Shown: positions 19,231-27,554 of the stretch, piece by piece
Position numbering within the stretch: the first letter of the stretch is position 1
Layout of the letters: each line of letters starts with the position of its first letter
Assembly: GCF_001458775.1 (NCBI RefSeq)
Contig: NZ_CZPZ01000033.1
Coordinates: 1 to 64,000 of the forward strand
DNA length: 64,000 bases
Direction: 5' to 3'
Origin: Candidatus Nitrospira nitrificans
Lineage (GTDB): Bacteria; Nitrospirota; Nitrospiria; Nitrospirales; Nitrospiraceae
Position numbers and translations under genes: made by a program
Notes under the pieces: generated by a model
What the model was told of the DNA's origin: nothing
The model's database searches: none
The model's input: only the letters and a program-made list of their open reading frames with translations

Positions 19231-20278
19231 CGTACAAGAATTTGCTTGCTTCGGCGCCTAATATGAGAACGCGTTGCCCTTTTTTAAGGTCTCCGGATCG
19301 GCGCAGCATATCGAGGCTGACCCAAATTGCCGCTGACCCCAGATTTCCCAATTTGTCCGCGGTGACATAGATCTTCTCTTCCGGCACGTCAAAGTATTGG
19401 CTGAAAAGATGGGCCAGACGTCCATTGGCCTGATGGGGAAGAATCCAATCGAACTCCCGCAGAGCATGTCCGCGCTGCATCATGGCCTCGACTCCGCGCA
19501 CAAACAGCTCTCCTCCGTGCTCCCGCACGGTTTGCACATGATGTCGAAACACGGGCACCTGCATGCCGCACTGCGGCTGAGAAGATCCTCCGCCATCAAT
19601 GAAGAAGCCCGGCTCTCGCCCAAGACCGATCTGACCTACAAAAATATTAGAGAGGATCTGGTCCTCAGATCCATCGTCCTGCCCAACGATCACAGCCCCG
19701 GCGCCATCACCCATCTGCACGTAATTCACGAGTTGTTCGTTGTTAAGAAACGCATCGGAAATGTCGCAATACGGAGACCCTGTCTCACTTCCGACAATAG
19801 CGATGGCCTGAAGCCTGTTCGCGGCTGCCATTGCCGACGCGATTTGCAGCCCGTTGGCGAACCCAGTGCATGCCTGACGCAGTTCTAGATAGGGGCCCGT
19901 GTACCGAAGCTCATCGGCGACCCAAGCGATATTGGGCGGCAACAGCGTGTGAGGGGATGAGGTATGGCCGATAAGGTACTCGATCGAACCGATGCCGATT
20001 CCCGCTTCCCGCATCGCTCCGGAAAGCGCAGCGTGGCACAACTGCGGCGCCTGCATGGTAATACGTGTGCCACTGAGTGGAACTTGCAGATCACGGCTGA
20101 CATGGCGATGCGTGATCCCAAGCCGATAGGCAATACTTCTTGCACGTCGCACCGCGCGAGGATTGCAGGCATTCTCCAGCGCTTCAAACAAGGTGTCATT
20201 GCTGACCGCAGGCCCAGGCAGGCTTCGACCAGTGCCGAGCAGCTTCAGACGATTGATCGCGAAGTGCGCAGCCGTCAC
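19208..20278 (-). CDS. 3-oxoacyl-ACP synthase III-like enzyme
   Basis: A 356-residue thiolase-fold enzyme with the complete KAS III triad: Cys137 in RQACTGFANGL, His282 in LPHQANGRL and Asn312 in GNLGSAA. It is longer at the N-terminus than FabH and has the insert RRARSIAYRLGITHRHVSRD. No fab or acpP genes are nearby, so housekeeping fatty-acid initiation is unlikely. Relatives of this kind join acyl groups in specialised lipid, polyketide or resorcinol pathways. Its start overlaps the upstream diiron gene in ATGA (4 bases), showing translational coupling. Substrates cannot be read from sequence. Confidence 0.92.
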   Translation of the reverse strand: MTAAHFAINRLKLLGTGRSLPGPAVSNDTLFEALENACNPRAVRRARSIAYRLGITHRHVSRDLQVPLSGTRITMQAPQLCHAALSGAMREAGIGIGSIEYLIGHTSSPHTLLPPNIAWVADELRYTGPYLELRQACTGFANGLQIASAMAAANRLQAIAIVGSETGSPYCDISDAFLNNEQLVNYVQMGDGAGAVIVGQDDGSEDQILSNIFVGQIGLGREPGFFIDGGGSSQPQCGMQVPVFRHHVQTVREHGGELFVRGVEAMMQRGHALREFDWILPHQANGRLAHLFSQYFDVPEEKIYVTADKLGNLGSAAIWVSLDMLRRSGDLKKGQRVLILGAEASKFLYGGCMYQH

Positions 20279-21033
20279 AGCGCTCCCCTCTTGATGCGAG
20301 TGAATAACAAGCCTGCGTCTATCCCAATATCCTCAAAGGAGTCGGCCACGTGCTCAAGCATGCCTGTCAGGCCGCCACGGACGAGTTCCCCCAAGCGCGA
20401 ATAGTCATCACGGGAAAGGCCCAAGGCAAACGCATGTCGGCGGCTGATCGATACATGCCGTGCTTCGTCGTGCCGAATGTGTTCAACCAGCCGGCCAAGC
20501 ATGCTGTTGCCGCCTACCGCACTATGCTCCATGTACCACATGATGGCGCACACGGCACTATCCAATTGTGACACTTGTCCGAAATGATGCGCGACGGTTT
20601 CAGCTCGTCCCAGGCTCGCGAAGTACGCCTGCGACCGCCGTCGAATCGCATGTTCGTCACTGGCAGCCGGTAGGTTGGCACGTAAGACTTGCAAGCTCGC
20701 TTCGTGGGCAGTCTCGTCATTCTCGATGCCGTGCAAGAGCGTCACGCTCACATGCAGAGTCTTGCGTGTCAAATGTCCGTCTTCAATCCGAAAGAGGTTA
20801 ATGGCGGATTGTTCCCCGCACAACAAGGCAGGCGCTAACCTGGCCAGCGCCTCCTGATGCTTGCTCTTCATTATCAAGGGAAGAGTAGAGAACTCCTTAC
20901 TCCATTGAGCGAACCAGGTCCGCGCTGGGGTCGAACGCCATCGCGGAGGAGCAAAGCATCGGAACACTTTTCTCGGACTGTTTGCACTGTCGTGAGGCGC
21001 TGGCCAGGCACCAAGAGGATTGGTGTTCTTCAT
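20275..21033 (-). CDS. ferritin-like diiron protein, probable oxygenase
   Basis: A 252-residue helical protein with the full carboxylate-bridged diiron signature: Glu74 (CGEQSA), Glu107-x-x-His110 (ETAH), Glu169 (YMEHSAV) and Glu190-x-x-His193 (EARH). The order E...ExxH...E...ExxH is that of ribonucleotide reductase R2, AurF-type N-oxygenases and soluble monooxygenases. Known members oxidise amines, alkanes or acyl chains using O2. The closest subfamily is not evident. It starts seven bases after the MMPL stop and overlaps the KAS III-like gene by four bases. The basic N-terminal 55 residues may be partly untranslated if MKSKHQE (residue 55) is the true start. Confidence 0.82.
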   Translation of the reverse strand: MKNTNPLGAWPAPHDSANSPRKVFRCFAPPRWRSTPARTWFAQWSKEFSTLPLIMKSKHQEALARLAPALLCGEQSAINLFRIEDGHLTRKTLHVSVTLLHGIENDETAHEASLQVLRANLPAASDEHAIRRRSQAYFASLGRAETVAHHFGQVSQLDSAVCAIMWYMEHSAVGGNSMLGRLVEHIRHDEARHVSISRRHAFALGLSRDDYSRLGELVRGGLTGMLEHVADSFEDIGIDAGLLFTRIKRGAL

Positions 21034-21040
21034 GAAACCC

Positions 21041-23311
21041 TTATGGCACCGTTTGCCGAAGGAGGTTTTTGGAATAGGTACGTTGCAGCAATGCCGGCAG
21101 CACGAGAAGATCCGCTGCCAAGGCGACCAAGATGATGGAGACAGAAAGACTACTCATGGCCAGAATAGGAGCGAAATCGGAAAGCAAGCCTATCAACAAT
21201 CCCATTGATAACGTCATCGTCGTGATGATCAGAGCCGGTCCAACCTGGTTGAGCACCGCCGGGATGACCATGTCGCTCTGAGTCTGATTCAGTCGCCAAT
21301 ACCTCGCCAGAAGGTAGATCGTATCATCCACGATGATGCCCAGGATCATGCCCAGCACCACCGCTCCCCCAAGAGCAATATTGCCATCCACCAGCGCCCA
21401 CAGCGCATACGCCACGAGAACAGGAACAACATTGCACACGACACCGATCCACGCGGCCTTCACAGAACGTAAAATCAATCCGGCAATGAGGGCGATGGCG
21501 ACAAGACCAATACTGAGTGAGTAGACCATACTGGCCGCGTTTCTCTGACCAAGATGGGCGAACGTGAGATTGGCGCCGGCACCGCCTTGATAGGAAAAAG
21601 GCGTGAGATGACGATCAAGCCAGGCACGGACCCGATCATCGAACGCAATCATGGTTCGTGCGTCAAGGTTTTTGAGATAGACCGCAGCATGAATCGCCGA
21701 GTAGTCTTCGGATACATGATGCTGCAGCGACAAGGCAGCAGGCGTGTTGTCCTCCGCAATTCGTTGATAGCGCATCAATGATGATGCGTCTCGCACACCC
21801 ACCCCTTGGCGGATTCGAGGAAGATCGGCAATGGTCACCACACGGTTTACCTCTGGCTGTGTACGCAGCCAGAGTGAGAACGCTTCCATCCTTTCAAGGA
21901 ACATCTGCTGGAAAATCCCGTACCGTTGGCCCGTCTCGAGAGAATAGCTAATCTTATTCACACCACTAAACTCTTCATCAATAAGCCTGGTAGCTTGGCG
22001 GAACTCATGGCTATCCGGGAAATATTCAAACACATTGTCGTTAATCTCATTACCAAACACTCCCACAGCGGAAAGAAGAGCCACCAGAGTAAACGATGTC
22101 ACGATCGACCGAGAATTGGTGGTAATGAATCGAATCAACAGGGGAATCTGAAACACGGTGCGAAAATCGAGACCTGGCTTCACCTTCACGCCGCACAGTA
22201 ATACCGGCAATAGAATCACCGTCACCAGGAACGACAACGCAATACCGAACGCAACAATATACCCAACGGTCCGTACCGGCGGCGAGGGACTGAATGCGAG
22301 TCCTAGGAATCCCAGGATCGTTGTGAAGTTGGTGAGAGCGAGCGGCAACAAATTGAGTGTCAGCGCATGCCGGACGCTCTCCATTGGATTCTGCCCGTCC
22401 GCACGGCTATGGAGATATGATGTGGTGAAATGAACGGAGCTTGCGATGGCCATGCTGACAATGATCACGGGGACATACACAGCGATCGACGCCAACTCGA
22501 ATTCTAACCAACCGGCAACTCCGAAGGCACCCACCACTGGGAGAAGGGCGGTGAGCAGGATGGAGACGGCGACCCAAAAGCTAGAAAAGAGTACCCAGAG
22601 GGTCGCCAGGAAAAGCAGGATCAGGGCCGGCAAGAACATCTTCAAATCATGTCGAACCACCAGAACATAGGCTTCTTTCAGGGCTAACGTACCGGTGTAG
22701 TGGGCAATGATTGGAACCTGAGCGAGGCTGATCTCTTTCTTGACGAAGGCCCGCAGTTGCGCCATGGTGTTCAGCAGAACATCGGCCTTCCCGTCGCCGG
22801 GCAGGGCAAGAGTTATTTCGATAAGCGCGAACCGACCATCTTCCGACAATAGCAGGCGGCGTGCATATTCATCACTCAACAAACGGTCGCGGTTGGGATG
22901 GAGGACAGCAGGTTTGGTTGAGGGGGTTCCTTCATTATCCGAATCATGACCTTCAATCTGGACGGTATCAATTTCCGGATGGAGATCAACGAAGTCGGCA
23001 ATGGAACTGACGCGCTTAATAAATGGGAGGGCTCGCTCAGCGGCGATGATACGATCAATGACCGCATAATGGGCAGGAATGAGCATGTCGTGTTTCACAC
23101 TCTCGAGAATAATAATGACACTATCGTCGCCGGCGTACTTATCAGCCAGATCATTGTTGACGGCAAGCAGCGGATCATTGGTGTCAAAATAGGCGTCGTA
23201 ATTGGCGTTCAAGCGCAATCCGCTGGCGCCGTACCCAAGCGCGCCAATCACCACCAGGACGGCAGCAACGGAAACCCATGGGTACTTCATAGTTGTCGCT
23301 ATTAACAACAT
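21041..23311 (-). CDS. MMPL/RND-family exporter
   Basis: A 756-residue permease with two repeats. Each has one N-terminal helix (residues 10-33; about 415), a large periplasmic loop and a five-helix bundle (about 215-390; 590-740). GAGANLTFAHLGQRNA precedes the second bundle. Length and layout match the MMPL/HpnN group, which move lipids such as mycolates or hopanoids to the outer envelope, rather than the 1000-residue AcrB group. No membrane-fusion protein or TolC gene is adjacent. It overlaps the YHS lipoprotein gene by ten bases and precedes the diiron gene by seven, so export appears wired to the synthase-oxidase-methyltransferase set. Confidence 0.9.
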   Translation of the reverse strand: MLLIATTMKYPWVSVAAVLVVIGALGYGASGLRLNANYDAYFDTNDPLLAVNNDLADKYAGDDSVIIILESVKHDMLIPAHYAVIDRIIAAERALPFIKRVSSIADFVDLHPEIDTVQIEGHDSDNEGTPSTKPAVLHPNRDRLLSDEYARRLLLSEDGRFALIEITLALPGDGKADVLLNTMAQLRAFVKKEISLAQVPIIAHYTGTLALKEAYVLVVRHDLKMFLPALILLFLATLWVLFSSFWVAVSILLTALLPVVGAFGVAGWLEFELASIAVYVPVIIVSMAIASSVHFTTSYLHSRADGQNPMESVRHALTLNLLPLALTNFTTILGFLGLAFSPSPPVRTVGYIVAFGIALSFLVTVILLPVLLCGVKVKPGLDFRTVFQIPLLIRFITTNSRSIVTSFTLVALLSAVGVFGNEINDNVFEYFPDSHEFRQATRLIDEEFSGVNKISYSLETGQRYGIFQQMFLERMEAFSLWLRTQPEVNRVVTIADLPRIRQGVGVRDASSLMRYQRIAEDNTPAALSLQHHVSEDYSAIHAAVYLKNLDARTMIAFDDRVRAWLDRHLTPFSYQGGAGANLTFAHLGQRNAASMVYSLSIGLVAIALIAGLILRSVKAAWIGVVCNVVPVLVAYALWALVDGNIALGGAVVLGMILGIIVDDTIYLLARYWRLNQTQSDMVIPAVLNQVGPALIITTMTLSMGLLIGLLSDFAPILAMSSLSVSIILVALAADLLVLPALLQRTYSKNLLRQTVP

Positions 23312-23760
23312 GACCTGTCGGCTAGGCTTTTAAGCTTCTCAGCCCAATGGTCATCAGCTTTTCTGACCTTGCCCGAGAGGTCTTCGAGCCAGTTGTCTCT
23401 GACGCGCAGGCTGTAATTGAGGTACAGTTTGCCTGCATGGATGGTCCACGCTTCGGGAACCGTTGAGGCGATGAAACCTTTGCTCATCGCATAGGCGCAA
23501 TAACCCCCGTACTGGGGCATGTACGCCTCAGGAGCATTTGCGAACAGGTCGCGGTTCGTTTTGTTTTCAAAGTACCAGGTCGCTCCCGCATGTTGGTGCG
23601 TGAACTGGGAGCTACCTTTGACTGGCCTGTTTTGGCTGAAGTAGGCCACCGGGTCATAGCCGCGGATCGCAACATCATCTGTGGTGAACGTCCTGCTTTC
23701 TAAGGTGGTGCAGCCCACACAGATAAACACCAGCAGGGTTAAGAAATAAAGGAGTCTCAT
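23302..23760 (-). CDS. YHS-domain lipoprotein
   Basis: A 152-residue protein with a lipoprotein signal (LLVFICVGC, lipidated Cys at 16) and a YHS domain at about 32-100 (VAIRGYDPVAYFSQNRPVKG, then GGYCAYAMSKG). YHS domains are small and often metal-associated; this form (YDPVAYF...GYCAYA) is common in secreted proteins. The C-terminus ends in two Cys. It heads the five-gene operon. Location at the envelope beside an MMPL exporter suggests a periplasmic partner for the exported product or for metal supply to the oxidase, which is inference. Confidence 0.88.
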   Translation of the reverse strand: MRLLYFLTLLVFICVGCTTLESRTFTTDDVAIRGYDPVAYFSQNRPVKGSSQFTHQHAGATWYFENKTNRDLFANAPEAYMPQYGGYCAYAMSKGFIASTVPEAWTIHAGKLYLNYSLRVRDNWLEDLSGKVRKADDHWAEKLKSLADRSCC

Positions 23761-23848
23761 GTTTATCCCATCATATCCGTTCCGTTTATAGATTATCGCT
23801 ACGTGGGCAACAGATCTGTCTTCTTGAGCTAATCAGCTGACACGACCA

Positions 23849-23899
23849 GAGGGCGTCGCCATCATCGCTGAAAGCTAACGCGCCGTGATTGCCCAGCCC
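23849..23899 (-). pseudogene. fossil fragment of a second beta-propeller gene
   Basis: On the minus strand this stretch reads GLGNHGALAFSDDGDAL, matching GLGNQGALVFSDDGDELL of the propeller at 16027-17130 (near 16866-16916). It joins directly to sequence that corresponds to the promoter region of copy 1 (17155 onward), so most of the gene, including its signal peptide, was deleted. It shows that the DUF3047-propeller unit was once complete twice. Confidence 0.8.
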
Positions 23900-24152
23900 A
23901 CAACATTGCAAGAACGCGACTTCCCCACGATAGCGTCGCCATCTCACGCCGTTCTCGCGAAAGCATCACATTTTCGTCACGGAGTTGAACCTTGGGGCAG
24001 CAATCTCCGACCCCCAGGAGGATTCAATAGCCAGGAAACAGAAGGATGATGGGATATGTGGGATTCGACTACGGGTGTGTTTGAACGTGGTTGTTCAACG
24101 AGCAGAGGGTTGGAACGCAATCGAGGCGTGTTGCGCCGCTCTTCTTACTCAT
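23900..24152. repeat. duplicated regulatory region (partner of 17151-17393)
   Basis: Collinear with the region upstream of the propeller in copy 1: shared blocks include TTGCAAGAAC, CCCACGATAG, CGCCATCTCAC, the 28-bp motif, GGGATTCGAC and TTGTTCAA/AATAACTT-type remnants, up to CTCTTCTTAC. The DUF3047 genes on the right side of both blocks are also paralogous, so the repeat unit exceeds 1 kb. Confidence 0.8.
23956..23983 (-). promoter_or_regulatory. conserved 28-bp motif, copy 2
   Basis: Differs from copy 1 at only a few positions. Because it lies in duplicated DNA it is not independent evidence. The propeller it served is now a fossil, but the motif remains largely intact, 196 bases upstream of the YHS start, so it could have been captured by the five-gene operon. 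Confidence 0.45.
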
Positions 24153-24154
24153 AG

Positions 24155-24229
24155 GTCAGCAATTTGTACGACAGTAGATCAAGCATCCACGCGGGTTGCA
24201 GGGCTGTTTGTGTTGTCTAAGTTGCTGAC
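24155..24229. mobile_element. MITE-like insertion at the 3' end of DUF3047 copy b
   Basis: About 75 bp bounded by GTCAGCAA (24155-24162) and TTGCTGAC (24222-24229), perfect complements. The match extends imperfectly to 14 bp. The corresponding place in copy a has no such DNA. The insert replaces the normal C-terminus of copy b (FMKSR-stop) with a 26-residue unrelated tail. It may instead be a stem structure gained by other means. Confidence 0.5.
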
Positions 24230-24995
24230 TTCGGAGTAATGCTTTTATAAACACAATATCACCGTAGTAGGCAATGGCCCGCTCTTTCGTGTTGTCCGTA
24301 TCGCTCATGATCGTCACCCCGTTGATCATCGGCGGTTCTTCTCCGAATGCCTTCTTATAGTCTTCGTAGATGTTGCGTGACTCATTGATCCATATGCCGA
24401 GATTGTGAGGGCCACTTTCCACGACCACCATTTTCACAAAATCTGTATAGGCGTTATCGATAATCTCGCCGACCGGTGCTCTCCTCTCCCAGATATAGTT
24501 GATCGCTCCGATGGGAATGTCTCCGAACAAGATTTGACCGGCCTTGTGCTTGAGTTTTTTGCTCATGCTCACCTTGTCAGGGTCGTATTCGAAGGTGATG
24601 TAGAGCCGAGCCGGATAATCGTCTCCGTCTTTGCGCGTGGCATCGCTGTTCTTCAAAAGATGGTCGACCTTCCAACGCCACCGCACGACGGGAAATTCCT
24701 TGGGGTCGATCCTGACCTCCTTGGTCAATCCCGATGCGGACGCATCGCTCATGGCCTTGACGACGACATGTTCGCCGTCTCTCACCAACTCATATGTCGT
24801 GAGCGTAGGGATTTTCTTGAAGGTCAACGGCTTCCAGCCATCCGGCAGACGGCCGCCTGGCTCGCTTGCGGAAAACTTGCCCACTTCCAGCGCAGTTCCA
24901 CCCTCTGCCATAAGCCATGCCGGAGCGATGAACAACCACATGGCAATCCCTAGGCCCGTCGCGATCAGCCTCTTGCTGTTTTCGTCGGACTCCAT
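24156..24995 (-). CDS. DUF3047 secreted protein, copy b, with altered C-terminus
   Basis: A 279-residue paralogue of the gene at 17394. It has an N-terminal hydrophobic signal (TGLGIAMWLFIAPAWLMA) and the same DUF3047 body (GWKPLTFKKIPTLTTYELVR through YYGDIVFIK). The shared part ends at VFIK. It then runs into ALLRSQQLRQHKQPCNPRGC and beyond, encoded by the inserted 75-90 bp, adding three cysteines absent from copy a. It starts four bases after the flavoprotein stop, so it is translated with that gene. The odd tail may be tolerated, as the core is complete. Confidence 0.88.
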   Translation of the reverse strand: MESDENSKRLIATGLGIAMWLFIAPAWLMAEGGTALEVGKFSASEPGGRLPDGWKPLTFKKIPTLTTYELVRDGEHVVVKAMSDASASGLTKEVRIDPKEFPVVRWRWKVDHLLKNSDATRKDGDDYPARLYITFEYDPDKVSMSKKLKHKAGQILFGDIPIGAINYIWERRAPVGEIIDNAYTDFVKMVVVESGPHNLGIWINESRNIYEDYKKAFGEEPPMINGVTIMSDTDNTKERAIAYYGDIVFIKALLRSQQLRQHKQPCNPRGCLIYCRTNC

Positions 24996-24999
24996 CCTC

Positions 25000-26556
25000 C
25001 TATCCCCGTCTCATCCATGCGAACAGCTTGGTCAGAATGTGTTTTGTGCTCTGTGTAAAGTGGGCCTTCCGCCAGAGATTGACTACCTTTTTGTTCACCT
25101 CGGCTTGGGTAGGATAGGGATGGATGGTCCCGGCGATCGTTTTGGCTCCTCCGCCCGATTTCATTGCCACGGAGAATTCACTGATCATCTCGCCGGCATG
25201 GGCCGACACGATCGTGGCGCCGAGGATTGTATTCGTCCCCTTTTGAATGTGCACCCGCGCGAACCCTTCTTCTTCTCCGTCCAGAATCGCCCGATCCACC
25301 TCTTCGAGCTTGTACGTATAGGTTTCCACCTCGATGCCTTTCTGTTTGGCATCGCTCTCGTACATCCCGACATGGGCGATCTCCGGTTCCGTGAACGTAC
25401 ACCAGGGCATGTGTAGCGACTCGACATTGGCATACCCCAAGCCCAATGGATGAGGGAAGAGCGCGTTTTGGATGACGATTTGCGCCATGGCGTCCGCGGC
25501 ATGTGTGAATTTATAACGAGAGCAGACATCACCGGCCGCGAAAATCTTGGGATTGGTCGACTGCAATCGGGCATTCACCCTGATCCCGTTCTTATCGTAC
25601 GAGACTCCCGCGGTCTCCAAGCCGATCCTCTCTGTGTTGGGAATCCGACCGACGGCGACGAGAATCTCGTCGACGATGACATCGTACTGTTGTCCGTGTG
25701 AATCGACCGTCAGACGTTTTCCGCCGTTGATCTTTTCGACCTTCATATTTTTTGCGCAACAGCGCAACTTCACGCCATCGCGAAGCATCTGTTGTTCAAC
25801 GATACCCGCCGCATCTCGATCCTCGTTCGGCAGGATGCCATGTGTCTCTTCGATCAGATAGACTTGGCTCCCAAATCTGGCAAAGGACTGCGCCAGTTCG
25901 CATCCGATGGGGCCGGCCCCGATCACTCCAATACGTTGCGGTAGTTCCGTCAGTGAAAAGACCGTTTCGTTCGTCAGATAGCCGGCTTCCTGAAGGCCGG
26001 GGGTATCCGGTATTGCCGCTCTCGCGCCCGTGCAAACGGCGGCGGTCGCGAAGGTGAGAAGTCGATTCCCTGCCGGACCTTCCACTTGAGCCGTATCAAA
26101 ACCGAGAAACCGCCCGCCGCCGATATACACGTCGACGCCGAGTTTCGTATAACGTTGGGCCGAATCGTTCCGGCTGATACGTGCGCGCAGCTTGCGCATC
26201 CGAGCCATGACCGCGCCGAAGTCATACTGCACGCCTGTGGGAATATGGAGGCCATACTCCGTGACCTTCCGGAGATCGGCCCAGACCCTCGCTGCTCGGA
26301 TCATGGCTTTGGAAGGGACGCATCCGACATTGAGACAGTCCCCTCCCATCAGATGTTTCTCGATCAAGGCGACCTTCGCTCCAAGGCTCGCGGCGACGAC
26401 GGCCGTGATCAAGCCGGCGGTCCCTGCCCCGACGACCACGATGTTGTAGCGGCCGGTCGGCTCCGGATTGACCCAATCGGCGGGATGCACATTGGCGACC
26501 AGCTGCTGATTGAATTCGTCGTTCGGGGTGAGTAAGGGCTGATCGTGCGTACTCAT
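25000..26556 (-). CDS. mercuric-reductase-like FAD/NAD(P) disulfide oxidoreductase
   Basis: A 518-residue class I flavoprotein: FAD-binding GAGTAGLITA at 43-52, redox pair Cys74/Cys79 in GGDCLNVGCVPSK, NAD-binding GAGPIGCELAQSF, and the second FAD motif FAAGDVCSRYKFTHAA. The dimerisation domain ends with the HPYPT active-site His segment. It lacks the N-terminal HMA domain and the C-terminal Cys pair of true MerA, and no mer genes are present, so mercury reduction is unlikely. Such proteins often sit with TVP38/TMEM64 membrane proteins, as here (76 bases apart). Substrate unknown; possibly a thiol or quinone couple. Confidence 0.9.
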   Translation of the reverse strand: MSTHDQPLLTPNDEFNQQLVANVHPADWVNPEPTGRYNIVVVGAGTAGLITAVVAASLGAKVALIEKHLMGGDCLNVGCVPSKAMIRAARVWADLRKVTEYGLHIPTGVQYDFGAVMARMRKLRARISRNDSAQRYTKLGVDVYIGGGRFLGFDTAQVEGPAGNRLLTFATAAVCTGARAAIPDTPGLQEAGYLTNETVFSLTELPQRIGVIGAGPIGCELAQSFARFGSQVYLIEETHGILPNEDRDAAGIVEQQMLRDGVKLRCCAKNMKVEKINGGKRLTVDSHGQQYDVIVDEILVAVGRIPNTERIGLETAGVSYDKNGIRVNARLQSTNPKIFAAGDVCSRYKFTHAADAMAQIVIQNALFPHPLGLGYANVESLHMPWCTFTEPEIAHVGMYESDAKQKGIEVETYTYKLEEVDRAILDGEEEGFARVHIQKGTNTILGATIVSAHAGEMISEFSVAMKSGGGAKTIAGTIHPYPTQAEVNKKVVNLWRKAHFTQSTKHILTKLFAWMRRG

Positions 26557-26631
26557 TTCAGCGACCTGGTAGAGGTTCGGTCATCATAGCGTGGCACTCT
26601 TCGTTGTGAATCGTCCATTGAGAGATGTTCA

Positions 26632-27369
26632 TCACGCTCGTTTGGCCGTAACCCTCTTATAGATGACAGGCAACAAGGCAAGTAGTCCTAAGAGGACAAA
26701 GGCGCCGACGACGTTCGGGGATGCGATTTCTTTCAATGAGTTGATCGTCCCCAGCTGACGGCCTGCATAGGCATAGACGAAGGAACCGGGAATGATGCCG
26801 AGCGCCGTGGCGGCAACGTAGGTTCCGACGTTCACGCGCGTGAGCCCGGACACAAGGTTCACCACGAAGAAGGGAAAGAGGGGGATGAGTCGCAAGGTCA
26901 ACAAGTAGCTGAACGCGTTCTTGGCAAATCCTTCTTGGAATGGTCCCAACCACGTGCCGAACTTCTGTTCAACCGTATCTCGTAATAGATACCGAGCGGT
27001 CAGAAACGCGAGGGTCGCTCCGGTTGTTGCTCCAATATTCACAAGCAACGTTGCCAAAACAGCGCCGAACAAGAACCCTCCGGCCAATGTGAGGATGACC
27101 GCGCCCGGCAGCGATAATCCGGCAACGATCACGTACGCAGTGATGAAGATCCCCACCGCTGAGACAAAGTTGGCATCCGTGAACGCCAACAACCCGTCTC
27201 GATGTTCTTTCAACGTGGCCAAGGACAACAATCGTCCCAGGTCGAAATAGAAGAAGGCCGCGATTGCCAAGCCGATCACAATCGCGACAGAAATCTTGCC
27301 GAGATTCGAATCGCTGGATTCATTCTGATTCAAGATCGGGGTCGTCATGGCGGCGTCGTGGCGTATCAT
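26632..27369 (-). CDS. TVP38/TMEM64-family membrane protein
   Basis: 245 residues from the ATG at 27367-27369, chosen because AGGAG lies seven bases upstream. A longer frame reaches 27567 but runs into the divergent sulfite-oxidase gene. It has about six membrane segments with the SNARE-associated core (GGFLFGAVLATLLVNIGATT, then LRLIPLFPFFVVNLVSGLTR). These DedA-related proteins are linked to phospholipid scrambling or undecaprenyl-phosphate handling. The following flavoprotein gene is a frequent companion, suggesting a shared redox or membrane function. Confidence 0.9.
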   Translation of the reverse strand: MIRHDAAMTTPILNQNESSDSNLGKISVAIVIGLAIAAFFYFDLGRLLSLATLKEHRDGLLAFTDANFVSAVGIFITAYVIVAGLSLPGAVILTLAGGFLFGAVLATLLVNIGATTGATLAFLTARYLLRDTVEQKFGTWLGPFQEGFAKNAFSYLLTLRLIPLFPFFVVNLVSGLTRVNVGTYVAATALGIIPGSFVYAYAGRQLGTINSLKEIASPNVVGAFVLLGLLALLPVIYKRVTAKRA

Positions 27370-27554
27370 GGTGGCTCCTGGTGGTTCTGTCAATGAGATA
27401 AGCTGCTGGCGTGTAAGATCCGACAGGACGGCACATTCGTCGATGCTGTTCGATGAAATGTTCGGTTGCCGGAATGCTGTCAGGTGATCGACCGTCGGTG
27501 GGTGGGTTGCCAGATCGACTTCGATTCCCGTAGTCTGTTCAACAGGAGGCCGCA

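Noticed and set aside
16018-24995. Secondary-metabolite type I PKS or NRPS cluster
   Set aside because: No modular synthases, acyl-carrier proteins or adenylation domains; only single-domain enzymes are present.
25000-26556. Mercury-resistance operon
   Set aside because: The flavoprotein lacks the HMA domain and C-terminal Cys pair of MerA, and no merR, merT or merP is near.
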